Below are positions 43,711 to 54,300 of a stretch of DNA of 64,000 nt, in pieces; positions within the stretch are counted from its first letter, which is position 1; every line of letters starts with the position of its first letter. Origin of the DNA: Brevundimonas sp. (GTDB lineage: Bacteria > Pseudomonadota > Alphaproteobacteria > Caulobacterales > Caulobacteraceae). The stretch covers positions 248,001-312,000 of the forward strand of contig NZ_JAHBYB010000003.1 of NCBI RefSeq assembly GCF_019636155.1. The letters run 5' to 3'. The position numbers and the translations under genes are program-made. A model generated the notes under the pieces. That model did no database searches, had not been told where the DNA came from, and saw only the letters and a list, made by a program, of their open reading frames with translations.

Positions 43711-45494
43711 ACCGGCCGAACCTCGATCTCGCCCTGATCGGCAACTGCGCCCTCAGCGCCCTGATCGACCGCAACGGACGGTTCGTCTGGGCCTGCGCCC
43801 CCAGGGTGGACGGCGATCCCCTGTTTTCCGCCCTGATGGACGGGGACGATCCCGAGCATGGATTCTGGGACATCCAGCTGGAGGGGCTGAAGCGGGTCGA
43901 TCAGGCCTATGTCCGCAACACCCCGGTGCTGCGCACGGTGCTGACGGCCGAGGACGGGGCGGCGGTCGAGATCCTGGACTTCGCCCCGCGCCACCCCAAG
44001 CACGACCGGACCTATCGCCCCCTGGCCTTCGCCCGGGTGGTGCGGCCGATCGCGGGCGTGCCGCGCATCCGGGTGCGGTTGAGGCCGGCGGCCGACTGGG
44101 GCGCGCGCCGGGCCGAGCGGACGGCGGGCTCGAACCACATCCGCTATCTGTGCACGGGGGCGACCTTCCGCCTGACCACCGACTGTCCGGTGTCGCATGT
44201 GATCAACGAGCGGACCTTCCGGCTGGAACGGGCCCTGGCCTTCTTCCTGGGGCCGGACGAGGGCTATGACCAGGCGGTCGGGCCGGGAGTGGCCCTGGCC
44301 CTGGACCGGACAGTCGCCTACTGGCGCGACTGGGTGCGGACCCTCTATCTGCCGCTGGACTGGCAGGAGGCGGTGATCCGCGCGGCCATCACCCTGAAGC
44401 TGTGCGCCTATGAAGAGACCGGGGCCATCGTCGCGGCCCTGACCACCTCGGTTCCAGAATTCCCCGAAAGCGGGCGCAATTGGGACTACCGCTATTGCTG
44501 GATCCGCGACGCCTATTACGTCGTGCGGGCGCTGAACCGGCTGGGGGCGGTGGACCTGCTGGAGAACTACCTCGGCTATCTCAGGAACCTGGTCGACGCC
44601 TCGGGCGGGGGGCATGTGCAGCCGGTCTATGGGGTCGGGCTGGAGGCCGAGATCGACGAACGGATCGTCGAGACCGTGGCCGGCTATCGCGGCATGAAGC
44701 CGGTGCGGGTGGGCAACCAGGCGCGCGAACACCTGCAGCATGACGTGTACGGACAGATCGTCCTGCCCCTGGTCCAGACCCTCTATGACCAGCGGCTGGT
44801 GCGGCCCGGATCGGTCGAGGATTTCCATGCGCTGGAAAAGGTCGGCGAGCGCGCCTTCGCCCTGCACGACCAGCCGGACGCCGGCCTGTGGGAGTTCCGC
44901 ACCATCGCCCGGGTGCATGTCTATTCCTCGGTCATGTGCTGGGCCGCCTGCGACCGGCTGGCCAAGGCGGCGGACCATCTGGGCCTGGCCCCCCGAGCCG
45001 AGGTCTGGCGCGAACGGGCCCGGATCATCCGTGAACGGATCGAGGCCGAGGCCTTCCTGCCGGACGAGGGCCGTTTCGGCGCCAGTTTCGGCGGGCGGGA
45101 ACTGGACGCCAGCCTGCTGCAGCTGACCGACCTGGGGTTCCTGGACGCCCGGGACCCGCGCCAGGTGGAAACCTTCAACGCCATCGAACGGGACCTGAAG
45201 AAGGGCCCCTATCTGTTCCGCTATGTCGAGCCCGACGACTTCGGCGAGCCGGAGACGGCGTTCAATTTCTGCACCTTCTGGTTCATCGAGGCCCTGCACC
45301 AGAACGGCCGCTCGGACGAGGCGCGGGCCATGTTCGAGGAGATGCTGAACCGCCGCACCCATGCGGGCCTGCTGAGCGAGGACATCGCGGTGGAGACGGG
45401 CGAACTGTGGGGCAATTATCCGCAGACCTATTCCCTGGTGGGCATCATCAACTGCGCCGTGCTGCTGAGCCGGTCGTGGACGGACGTGCGATGA
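43707..45494 (+). CDS. glycoside hydrolase family 15 protein (trehalase/glucoamylase-like)
   Basis: A 595-residue GH15-type (alpha/alpha)6 barrel. The N-terminal LALIGNCALSALIDRNGRFVW region and the active-site GRNWDYRYCWIRDA near residue 255 are typical; a late ETGELWGNYPQTYSLVG holds the second catalytic acid region. Bacterial GH15 enzymes include glucoamylases and acid trehalases, so either trehalose hydrolysis or alpha-glucan trimming is possible. It is translationally coupled on both sides (ATGA at each junction) to otsB and otsA. Confidence 0.92.
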   Translation: MNRPNLDLALIGNCALSALIDRNGRFVWACAPRVDGDPLFSALMDGDDPEHGFWDIQLEGLKRVDQAYVRNTPVLRTVLTAEDGAAVEILDFAPRHPKHDRTYRPLAFARVVRPIAGVPRIRVRLRPAADWGARRAERTAGSNHIRYLCTGATFRLTTDCPVSHVINERTFRLERALAFFLGPDEGYDQAVGPGVALALDRTVAYWRDWVRTLYLPLDWQEAVIRAAITLKLCAYEETGAIVAALTTSVPEFPESGRNWDYRYCWIRDAYYVVRALNRLGAVDLLENYLGYLRNLVDASGGGHVQPVYGVGLEAEIDERIVETVAGYRGMKPVRVGNQAREHLQHDVYGQIVLPLVQTLYDQRLVRPGSVEDFHALEKVGERAFALHDQPDAGLWEFRTIARVHVYSSVMCWAACDRLAKAADHLGLAPRAEVWRERARIIRERIEAEAFLPDEGRFGASFGGRELDASLLQLTDLGFLDARDPRQVETFNAIERDLKKGPYLFRYVEPDDFGEPETAFNFCTFWFIEALHQNGRSDEARAMFEEMLNRRTHAGLLSEDIAVETGELWGNYPQTYSLVGIINCAVLLSRSWTDVR

Positions 45495-46888
45495 GCCGGC
45501 TGATCGTGGTGTCGAACCGGGTGTCGGCGCCCGTCGATCCGGCCGCCGGTTCGGCCGGCGGCCTGGCCATGGCCCTGTCGGCGGCGCTGAAGACCTATGA
45601 CGGCCTGTGGTTCGGCTGGTCCGGCGAGACGGTCGAGACCTTCACCGGCGAACTGAAGCATCAGGACCGGGCGGGGGTGCAGGTGGCCCTGGTCGACCTG
45701 GAGGCCCAGGATGTCGAGGAATATTACAACGGCTACGCCAACAGGACCCTGTGGCCGCTGTTCCACCATCGGGTCGATCTGTCCGCCTACGAACGGTCAT
45801 ATGGCGAGGGGTATGAGCGGACCAACCGCCGCTTCGCCGAGGTGCTGGCGCCCCTGATCCAGCCGGACGACGTGATCTGGGTGCACGACTATCACATGAT
45901 CCCCCTGGCGCGGGACCTGCGGCGGCTGGGGGTGACCAATCGGATCGGCTTCTTCCTGCATACGCCGTGGCCGGCGCGCCAGCTGCTGGTGACCCTGCCG
46001 CACCATCGGCGGCTGGTGGAATCGATGTTCGCCTATGACCTGGTCGGCTTCCACACGGAGGAATGGCTGGACCTGTTCCGCGACTATGTGGTGACCGAGG
46101 CCCACGGCGAGCTGGACGGCCGGGGCGGGCTGGAGTGTTTCGGGCGGCGGGTCCAGACCGGCATCTTCCCCATCGGCATCGATGTGGACGGCTTCGTGCG
46201 GGCGCGGGATTCGGCCGGGGGAGAGCGGACCTACGACCGGATGGCGGCGTCCGCGGCCTTCCGCTCGATGATCGTCGGGGTCGATCGGCTGGATTATTCC
46301 AAGGGGCTGGAGCAGCGGCTGCTGGGCTATGAGCAGTTCCTGCACGACCATGCCGAACAGCGCGGCAAGGTCTTTCTGCTGCAGGTGACGCCGATCAGCC
46401 GCGACGAGGTCGATACCTATCAGGACATCCGCGCCCGGCTGGACGCCCTGGCCGGGCGGATCAACGGCGAATACGGCGACATGGACTGGCAGCCGATCCG
46501 ATACCTGAACCGCACCTATCGGCGGGACCAGCTGGCGGGCCTGTATCGCGCGGCGCGGGTCGGCCTGGTCACCCCCTTGCGCGACGGCATGAACCTGGTG
46601 GCCAAGGAATATGTGGCGGCCCAGGATCCGGAGGATCCGGGCGTGCTGATCCTGTCGCGCTTCGCCGGGGCGGCCGAACAGATGGGCGAGGCCCTGCTGG
46701 TCAATCCGTTCAGCCGCGAGGAGCTGTCGGAGGCCATAGACAAGGCCCTGGCCCTGCCCCTGGCCGAACGCCGCCGCAAATGGGAGGCCCTGATGCAGGT
46801 GGTGCGCGACACCGACGTGGCCGGCTGGCGCGACGCCTTCGTCCGGGCGCTGAAGACCGCGCCGACCTCGGGGACCGGCGCGGCCTGA
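45491..46888 (+). CDS. otsA: alpha,alpha-trehalose-phosphate synthase (UDP-forming)
   Basis: GT20 OtsA, 465 residues, joining UDP-glucose and glucose-6-phosphate. Signatures: IVVSNRVSAP at the start, WVHDYHMIPLARDLR, GFFLHTPWPA, GVDRLDYSKGLEQRL and the donor-site PLRDGMNLVAKEYVAAQ. Last gene of a coupled otsB-GH15-otsA operon. Confidence 0.95.
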   Translation: MSRLIVVSNRVSAPVDPAAGSAGGLAMALSAALKTYDGLWFGWSGETVETFTGELKHQDRAGVQVALVDLEAQDVEEYYNGYANRTLWPLFHHRVDLSAYERSYGEGYERTNRRFAEVLAPLIQPDDVIWVHDYHMIPLARDLRRLGVTNRIGFFLHTPWPARQLLVTLPHHRRLVESMFAYDLVGFHTEEWLDLFRDYVVTEAHGELDGRGGLECFGRRVQTGIFPIGIDVDGFVRARDSAGGERTYDRMAASAAFRSMIVGVDRLDYSKGLEQRLLGYEQFLHDHAEQRGKVFLLQVTPISRDEVDTYQDIRARLDALAGRINGEYGDMDWQPIRYLNRTYRRDQLAGLYRAARVGLVTPLRDGMNLVAKEYVAAQDPEDPGVLILSRFAGAAEQMGEALLVNPFSREELSEAIDKALALPLAERRRKWEALMQVVRDTDVAGWRDAFVRALKTAPTSGTGAA

Positions 46889-46898
46889 AACGGCCGGA

Positions 46899-48101
46899 TC
46901 AGAAGATCTCGAACAGCCCCGCCGCTCCCATGCCGCCGCCGACGCACATGGTGACGACGCCGTATTTGGCGCCGCGCCGCTTGCCCTCGATCAGGACGTG
47001 GCCGGTCATCCGGGCGCCCGACATGCCGTAGGGGTGGCCGATGGAGATGGCGCCGCCCGAGACGTTCAGCCGGTCATTGGGGATGCCCAGCCGGTCGCGG
47101 CAGTACAGCACCTGGACGGCGAAGGCCTCGTTCAGCTCCCAGAGGCCGATGTCGTCGACGGTCAGGCCGTGCTGCTTCAGCAGCTTGGGCACGGCGAAGA
47201 CCGGGCCGATGCCCATTTCGTCCGGCTCGCAGCCCGCCACGGCCATGCCGCGATAGGCGCCCAGGGGCTTCAGCCCGCGCCGCTCGGCCTCCCTGGCCTC
47301 CATGACGACAGAGGCCGAGGCGCCGTCCGACAGCTGGCTGGCGTTGCCGGCGGTGATGAACCGGCCCTGCTGGATCACCTCGCCGCCGCCGAAGACGGGC
47401 TTCAGCGACTGAAGGCCCTCAAGCGTCGTGTCGGCGCGGTTGCCCTCGTCCTTGGACAGGGTCACCGCCTTCGCCGAGGCCTGGCCGGTGGCCTTGTCCA
47501 CCACCTGCATGGTCGTGGTCATCGGCACGATCTCGGCGTCCAGCCGGCCTTCGGCCTGGGCCTGGGCGGTGCGCTGCTGGGACTGGAGAGCGTATTCGTC
47601 CTGGGCTTCGCGGCTGATCCCGTAGCGGTCGGCCACCACCTCGGCCGTTTCCAGCATGGACATATAGATGTGGGGCGACAGCTTCAGCAGCGCCTCGTCC
47701 TTCATCCGGTACAGGTTCATGTGTGGGTTCTGGACCAGGGAGATGCTCTCCAGCCCGCCGCCGATGGCGACCTGCTGGCCGTCGGTGATCACCTGTTTGG
47801 CGGCCGTGGCGATGGCCATCAGGCCCGAGGCGCACTGGCGATCCAGGCTCATGCCCGCGACCGTCGCCGGCAGGCCCGCCGCCAGGGCGACCTGGCGCGC
47901 GATATTGGGCGAGGTCGAGCCCTGCTGGAGCGCCGCGCCGAACACCACGTCCTCGATCTCGGCCGGATCGACGCCCGCCCGCTGGACCGCGTGACGGATG
48001 GCGTGGGCGCCCAGCTGCTGCGGCTGGGTGTCGTTGAAGGCGCCGCGATAGGCGCGGCCGATCGGGGTGCGGGCGGTGGAGACGATGACGGCTTCGCGCA
48101 T
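46899..48101 (-). CDS. acetyl-CoA C-acyltransferase (thiolase)
   Basis: Thiolase of 400 residues. Nucleophilic Cys is in [11 protein letters not shown] (near residue 89), the His in [17 protein letters not shown] and the second Cys in [17 protein letters not shown] is also present. It could act in beta-oxidation (FadA-type) or in acetoacetyl-CoA formation for polyhydroxybutyrate; the separate PhaZ gene shows the organism handles that polymer. It stands alone here, convergent with otsA. Confidence 0.93.
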   Translation of the reverse strand: MREAVIVSTARTPIGRAYRGAFNDTQPQQLGAHAIRHAVQRAGVDPAEIEDVVFGAALQQGSTSPNIARQVALAAGLPATVAGMSLDRQCASGLMAIATAAKQVITDGQQVAIGGGLESISLVQNPHMNLYRMKDEALLKLSPHIYMSMLETAEVVADRYGISREAQDEYALQSQQRTAQAQAEGRLDAEIVPMTTTMQVVDKATGQASAKAVTLSKDEGNRADTTLEGLQSLKPVFGGGEVIQQGRFITAGNASQLSDGASASVVMEAREAERRGLKPLGAYRGMAVAGCEPDEMGIGPVFAVPKLLKQHGLTVDDIGLWELNEAFAVQVLYCRDRLGIPNDRLNVSGGAISIGHPYGMSGARMTGHVLIEGKRRGAKYGVVTMCVGGGMGAAGLFEIF

Positions 48102-48337
48102 GGGGAGGTCCTTATCGAGCGTGTGAAGGTGTTAGAGCCGGGCGTCAGGCCCCGCGCAAGCCTTGGTCTTGATCGGTCGTCGCCGGGGAACGGACCCCAA
48201 TGTGTTGAAACGGCGCCACAGTCGGGGCGATTCCCCAACCTTGTCGTGGAACCGAGGCCGCCACATGCCGTTCGGCCCTCGTGCGCCAAAGCTGGAGCGA
48301 CGGCGTCGTGCAATTATCTAATGGAATGAGGGACACC

Positions 48338-49495
48338 ATGAAGCTCAAACTTCTGGCCAGTGTCGCCGCGGCGGGGCTGTTCGCCGCCGGCGCGGCCGCC
48401 GCACAGACGCCGGGATGGTATGGCGCGGCTGACGCGGGCTATCATCAGATGGACGACGCCAATCTGGAGTCGTCGACGACCGGTGCGAACTGGAACTGGG
48501 AAGTGAACAGCGGCTGGGCGGCTTTTGGCCGTCTGGGCTATCGCTTCGATCCGAACTGGCGCGTCGAGCTGGAAGGCGGCTATCGCTCGGGCGACATCGG
48601 CCGCGTTCGCGCGGTGACGGGTCCGCAGGGCCTGTGCAACGTGACCCCGGCTTCGGGCGCCTGCTATTCGCCGGAAGGCGACATGACCTCGATGACGGTC
48701 ATGGCCAACATCATCTACGACTTCGGCTGGGAAGGCTGGGGCGTGCGTCCGTTCGTGGGCGTCGGTGTCGGCGTGAACAAGGTCAACCTGGACGTGGTGG
48801 GCCGTCAGCGTCAGAACCGTCCGGCCTATCTGGCCGCCGACGACAGCTCGACCCGCTTCGCGGCCCAGGCCATCGCCGGCCTGAGCTGGCAGGTCAGCGA
48901 CCGCACCAACATCGACCTGACCTACCGCTATCTGAGCGGCGACATGCAGGTGGCCAGCCTGTCTTCGGGCACCGGCACGGCGACGCAGTTCGGCACCTGG
49001 GACGGCGACTATGACCAGTCGCACACGGTGAGCCTGGGTCTGCGCTATGCGTTCGGCGCTCCGGAGGCTCCGCCCCCGCCGCCGCCGCCTCCGCCCCCGC
49101 CGCCGCCTCCCCCGCCGCCTCCGCCGCCTCCGCCCCCGCCGCCGCCTCCGCCGGCTCCGACGGCGCGGCAGTTCGTGGTCTATTTCGACTGGGATCGCTC
49201 GGACCTGACGGCCGAGGCCCGCTCGGTGGTGACCCAGGCGGCCAACTACGCCAAGTCGGGCAACCCGACCCGCGTGCTGGTGGTCGGCCACGCCGACACC
49301 TCGGGCTCGGCCGCCTATAACGTCGGCCTGTCCAACCGCCGCGCCCGCACCGTCGCGGACGCCCTGGTCGCCCAGGGTGTGAACGGCGGCGTGATCGCTC
49401 TGGACGGCAAGGGCGAAACCCAGCTGGCCCGCGCCACCGCCGATGGCGTCCGCGAGCCGCTGAACCGCCGCGCAACCATCGACATCAACTTCTGA
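48338..49495 (+). CDS. OmpA family outer-membrane protein with 28-proline linker
   Basis: A 385-residue exported protein. Signal peptide about 1-22 (cleavage after AAAAQ region). An eight-stranded OmpA-like beta-barrel covers about 23-240, ending in VSLGLRYAFGAPEA. Then come 28 consecutive prolines (49070-49153) and the OmpA C-terminal peptidoglycan-binding domain (FVVYFDWDRSDLT, VVGHADTSGSAAYN, LSNRRARTVADAL). It tethers outer membrane to cell wall. The ATG at 48338 has a GAGGG site; one four codons earlier is possible. Followed by a strong intrinsic terminator. Codon choice (CGT, GGT) suggests high expression. Confidence 0.94.
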   Translation: MKLKLLASVAAAGLFAAGAAAAQTPGWYGAADAGYHQMDDANLESSTTGANWNWEVNSGWAAFGRLGYRFDPNWRVELEGGYRSGDIGRVRAVTGPQGLCNVTPASGACYSPEGDMTSMTVMANIIYDFGWEGWGVRPFVGVGVGVNKVNLDVVGRQRQNRPAYLAADDSSTRFAAQAIAGLSWQVSDRTNIDLTYRYLSGDMQVASLSSGTGTATQFGTWDGDYDQSHTVSLGLRYAFGAPEAPPPPPPPPPPPPPPPPPPPPPPPPPPPPAPTARQFVVYFDWDRSDLTAEARSVVTQAANYAKSGNPTRVLVVGHADTSGSAAYNVGLSNRRARTVADALVAQGVNGGVIALDGKGETQLARATADGVREPLNRRATIDINF

Positions 49496-49507
49496 GACGC
49501 GGAGCGG

Positions 49508-49532
49508 GGAGCCGGATGAAACGCCGGCTCCC
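49508..49532 (+). terminator. hairpin just after the OmpA-like gene
   Basis: GGGAGCCGG and CGGCTCCC-type arms around ATGAAACG, forming a strong GC hairpin without a T-run. It may stabilise the mRNA end ahead of the main terminator. Confidence 0.4.
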
Positions 49533-49571
49533 CGACCCCAAGATCGGAAGCGTCGATGACGCGTGACGAGA

Positions 49572-49608
49572 AAAGCCGCCCCCGGGTCTCGCGCCCGGGG
49601 GCGGTTTT
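49572..49608 (+). terminator. intrinsic terminator of the OmpA-like gene
   Basis: AAAA, then CCGCCCCCGGG (49576-49586), a 7-base loop, CCCGGGGGCGG (49594-49604) and TTTT. A perfect 11-bp stem. The A-run on the left means it could also work in reverse. Confidence 0.85.
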
Positions 49609-49829
49609 CTGCTATTCGCCCCGGGCCAAGGGACACGAATTCGCCCCCCTGATGGGGCAGTGACGTCGTTTCCGGCGCGAGGTTTCGCCTTTCAGGACAA
49701 GTCAGTTGATCCTTGCGACGATGACGGCGACAAAGACCGCACATCCCCGATCGGGAGGCGTGCGCGAGCCCATGGGCCGCGGCGGCCTGGCGACCGGATC
49801 GATCCGGCCGCGGGGAGGGCGACCGTAAG

Positions 49830-51188
49830 ATGACCGATCTTCGCAGCCCCGCGGACGTCTTCGGCCCGCCCCTGCGTGACGAGCGCCGTCTGACGGCCCC
49901 CTCGGCCGTGGCCCGCGCGGGACGCAAGCCCGACGCCAAGGCCCGCGCATGGGATGCGCCGGTCGCCTCGGTCGCGGCGGCCCCCTATGACCGCGCGGCG
50001 CCCCTGGCGGGACGACGGTTCCTGATCGTCACCGCCCCGTTCGGCCCGTTCGGACGGGTTCTGGCGGACAGGCTGACGGCCCAGGGGGCCCAGGTGTCCC
50101 GCATGCTGTTCAACTTCGGCGACGCCGTGAACTGGCGCCGCCCGGGCGGCATCCGCTTCAAGGGGGCGGTGCGGCAGTGGCCCGGGCGCCTGGCGCAGCT
50201 GGCGCCCTATTTCACCGACATTCTCGTCTTCGGCGAGGGCGGCGCCTACAACCAGGCGGTCCTGACCCAGGCCGAACAGCTCCAGGCCCAGGTCTGGGTT
50301 CTGGAGAACGGCTATTTCCGCCCCGACTGGATCACGGTCGAGCGCAACGGGGTCAACGCCTCCAGCAGCCTGCCGCGACGGCCCGAGGCCTATGGCCCGC
50401 CCGCCGCGGACCTGCCCGATGTGCGCCCTTCCGGCCGTATCCTGCCGCACCATGTGATCAACATCAGCCTGTATCATCTGATGCAGGCCCTGGGGCGGCC
50501 GCTGTATCCGCGCTATGTCGCCCCCTACACCCAGCCGCCGTGGCTGCAGTGCCTGGGCCATATCCGGCGCTATTTCAGCCTGGCCTTCCGGCGCAAGTCC
50601 GACGCCGACACGGCCGTCATCGCCGCGCGCGGCCCCTTCTACCTGGCCTGCCTGCAGCGCGAGGGCGACGCCCAGCTGCTGCGCTATTCGCATTTCGCCG
50701 ACAATACCGCCTTCCTGGCCGAGGTGATGACCAGTTTCGCCCGCCATGCGGCGCCCGAGGCGCGGCTGGTGGTCAAGAACCATCCCCTGGACCCCGGCCT
50801 GGTGGACCTGGCCAAGATGACCCGCGTCCTGGCCATCGAGCGCGGCCTGGCCGACCGGGTCGATTTCATCGACGGCGGCAACCTGGCCCAGCTGTGCCGG
50901 GCCTCGCGCGGGATGGTGGTCAACAACTCCTCGGCCGCCCTGTCGGCCCTGGGCTTCCAGACCCCGGTCAAGGTGCTGGGCGAGGCCTTCTTCGATATCG
51001 AGGGCCTGACGCACCAGGGGCCGCTGGACGCCTTCTGGACGGCGGCCCAGGCGCCGGACCCCGATCTGTTCGTCAATTTCCGGGCCCATGTCATCGCCAT
51101 GAGCCAGGTGAACGGCAACTATCACGAGCCCGACGCCCTGCGTCCCACGGCCGAGGGCCTGACGCGGGTCTTCGCCGAGCGCGCCTGA
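49830..51188 (+). CDS. capsule polysaccharide biosynthesis protein (KpsS-like)
   Basis: A 452-residue protein related to the KpsS/Capsule_synth family (Kdo transferases starting the lipid linker of group 2 capsules). A disordered 55-residue leader is followed by FLIVTAPFGPFGRVLADRL, ILVFGEGGAYNQAVL and the C-terminal VKNHPLDPGLVDL, DGGNLAQLCRASRGMVVNNS and SSAALSALGFQTPVKVLG, typical of this group. No signal peptide. Fits with kdsD, manC and export genes elsewhere in the window. No kpsC, kpsM or kpsT is seen. Confidence 0.85.
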   Translation: MTDLRSPADVFGPPLRDERRLTAPSAVARAGRKPDAKARAWDAPVASVAAAPYDRAAPLAGRRFLIVTAPFGPFGRVLADRLTAQGAQVSRMLFNFGDAVNWRRPGGIRFKGAVRQWPGRLAQLAPYFTDILVFGEGGAYNQAVLTQAEQLQAQVWVLENGYFRPDWITVERNGVNASSSLPRRPEAYGPPAADLPDVRPSGRILPHHVINISLYHLMQALGRPLYPRYVAPYTQPPWLQCLGHIRRYFSLAFRRKSDADTAVIAARGPFYLACLQREGDAQLLRYSHFADNTAFLAEVMTSFARHAAPEARLVVKNHPLDPGLVDLAKMTRVLAIERGLADRVDFIDGGNLAQLCRASRGMVVNNSSAALSALGFQTPVKVLGEAFFDIEGLTHQGPLDAFWTAAQAPDPDLFVNFRAHVIAMSQVNGNYHEPDALRPTAEGLTRVFAERA

Positions 51189-51361
51189 GAATCCGGGCGC
51201 GGCCAGTGTGGCCTCCGCGCCACCCTCCGCGAGCGTCACACGGCTGTCACATATCTGTCGCCGATGCGTTCAATCGAGGGCCTAGAGGGGCCTCAATCCG
51301 GCCTGGGAGAGGGGATTCGGCCCCTCGACCGCTGCGAACGGCCGTCATCTAGGGGATCTCG

Positions 51362-54300
51362 ATGTTCATGAAGAAGCTCAGCTGTGGGGTCTCCCTCGCG
51401 GCCATCGCGCTGGTCTCGGCCACCGCCGTCCACGCCCAGGAAACCACCGGCGGCATCCGTGGCCAGGTCTTCGACGCGGCGGGCAACGCCGTCGCCGGCG
51501 CCTCGGTCACCGTGCTGCACCAGCCGTCGGGCACCTCGTCCACGACGATGACCGACCAGAACGGCGGCTACAGCGTGCGCAACCTGCGCGTCGGCGGCCC
51601 CTATGTCGTCACCGTCCAGTCGGCCCAGGGCGCCGGCTTCTCGGCCCTGCCGGCCGTGGCCATTGGTTCGCCGGCCTCGCTGGACGTCTTCCTGAACGCC
51701 GATGAGGGCGTGGCCGTGGACGACGTGCTGGTCACCGGTGCGCGTTCGCGCGGCACCTCGCCGACCGCCAACTTCAACCTGAACGACCTGGAAACCCAGC
51801 CGTCGATCAGCCGTGACATCAAGGACATCGTCCGCACCTCGGCCTTCGCCACCGTCGATCCGTCGAACGTCAACGCCCTGTCGATCGGCGGCCAGAACAC
51901 CCGCTACAACGCCTTCCTGGTCGACGGCGTCCGCCAGGGCGACGACTTCGGCCTGAACTCGAACGGCTATCCGACCCTGAACTCGCCGATCTCGATGTCG
52001 GTGATCCAGGCGGTCAACGTGTCGGTCTCGCCCTATGACGTGCAGTACGGCTCGTTCACCGGCGGGGTGGTCAACTCGGTGACCAAGTCGGGCGGCAACG
52101 AGTTCCACGGTGAAGTCTTCTGGGAAACCACGAACGACAGCCTGCAGGGCGACACCTTCAGCTACACCGACTTCCAGACCGGCCAGCAGTTCGACCGCAC
52201 CCTGTCGGGCGAGTTCGACGAGAAGACCTGGGGCGCGACCCTGAGCGGCCCGATCATTCGCGACCGCCTGTTCTTCCTGCTGAGCTACGAAAAGTATGAA
52301 TCGGTCCAGCCGGCCCTGACGGGTCCGGAAGGCTCGGGCGCCCCGAACCCGGTTCCGGGCGTCACCCAGGCCATGGTCGACGAGGTGCGCGAGATCGCCC
52401 GCACCGTCTACGGCTATGACGCCATGGACTGGTCGACCGACAGCATCACGGTCACCGACGAGAAGTGGTTCGGCAAGCTGGACTGGAACATCAGCGACCG
52501 CCACCGCGCCGTCCTGTCCTACCAGCAGACCGAAGGCGGCGACTTCCGCCTGGGCCCGAACGCCACGACCGGCGCCTATCCGGCCCTGGCCCTGCTGTCG
52601 TCGTCCTACTACGTCAACAACAACCTGCGCTCGACCAAGGCCCAGCTGTTCTCGGACTGGACCGACAATTTCTCGACCGAGTTCTCGGTCGCCTACAAGG
52701 AAGTCGAGGGCATCACGACCAACCCCGGCGGCGACGACTTCGCCTCGTTCCAGGTCTATATCGACGACCCGACGGGCAGCACGCCGCGTCCGGGCGGCGA
52801 ACGTTCGATCCGCTTCGGTCCGGACCGCTCGCGTCACGCCAACTCGCTGACGGTCGACACCACGACCTATCGCTTCGTGGCCAACTATGACACCGGCCTG
52901 GGCCACCGTCTGATGGCCGGCATCGAGCGCGAGGAACAGGACATCTTCAACCTGTTCGTCCAGGTGGCGAACGCGGAATACGAGTTCGCCTCGATCGCCG
53001 ACTTCCGCAACCGGATCGCCTCGTCGGTCGGCTATTCCAACGCCGGCACCAATGTGAAGAGCGACGCCGCGGCCTCGTTCGGCTACGCCCAGAACAGCCT
53101 GTATGTGCAGGACACCTGGGAAGCCAACGACGTGCTGACCATCACCCTGGGCCTGCGCGCCGACTGGTACGAGATGTCGGACCGTCCCAAGCTGAACCCG
53201 GCCTTCGTCAGCCGTTTCGGCTTCGGCAACGACACCACCCTGGACGGGATCACCATCTATCAGCCGCGCTTCGGCTTCAACTGGCGTCCGGCCCCCGGCC
53301 TGACCATCTACGGCGGCTTCGGCCGTTATCAGGGCGGTTCGCCGAACGTCTGGATCTCGAACAGCTACACCAACCCCGGCAACCTGATCGGATCGTTCAA
53401 CTGCCGGATTTCGTCGAACTATTCGTCGAACTTCGCCAACAACTTCGCCGTCTGCCCGGACGCCAGCTATCTGACCAACGTCGATGGGCTGAACGTCAAT
53501 CCGCAGGTCCAGGCGGGCGTGACCTCCAGCGCCAACCTGGGCACCGGCAACATCAATGTGATCGACCCGAGCTTCAAAACCCCGTCGATCTGGAAGACCT
53601 CGCTGGGCTTCAACAAGGCCTTCGACCTGAGCCGCTTCGGCATGGGCGACGGCTGGGACGTGACCGCCGAATACGTCCACTCGCAACTGGAAGACCCGAT
53701 CGGCTGGGTGGATCTGAACATGCTTCAGACCGTCAACGGCCAGGCGCCGGACGGCCGTCCGACCTACGGGCCGAACGGCAGCAGCAACCGCACCCAGCAG
53801 GTGATCATGATCACCAACTTCAAGGGCGGTAAGACCGACCAGATCGCCCTGTCGCTGAACAAGGACTGGAACGAGGGCTGGCTGGAAGGCCTGGGCTTCA
53901 ACCTGTCCTACACCTACCTGGACTCGACCGATCCGTCGGCGGCCACCTCTTCGACGGCCTCGTCGAACTACGGCAACCTGATCGCTTCGGACCCGAACGC
54001 CTCGGTGGTCTCGACCTCGAACTACGAGATCAAGCACGCCACCAAGCTGCGCCTCAGCTATAGCCGCGCCTTCTTCGGCGACTATCGCACCCGCGTCGGC
54101 CTGTTCGGCCAGCGCCGCTCCGGCCTGCCGTTCAGCTATACCTTCGGCACCAGCCCGGCGACCCTGTTCGGCGAGAACTACACGACCCAGCGTCAGCTGT
54201 TCTACGTCCCGCAGACCGACGCCTCGGGCAATGTCACGGCCACCAGCGACCCGCTGGTCCGTTATGGTCCGACCTTCGACCTGGCCGCCTTCAACGCCTT

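Larger units (their letters stand above)
49496..49829. other. gap between the OmpA-like and capsule genes
   Basis: 334 bases. The first third holds the two hairpins above. The remainder probably contains the promoter of the capsule gene, but I cannot point to a convincing -35/-10 pair. No ORF. Confidence 0.4.
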
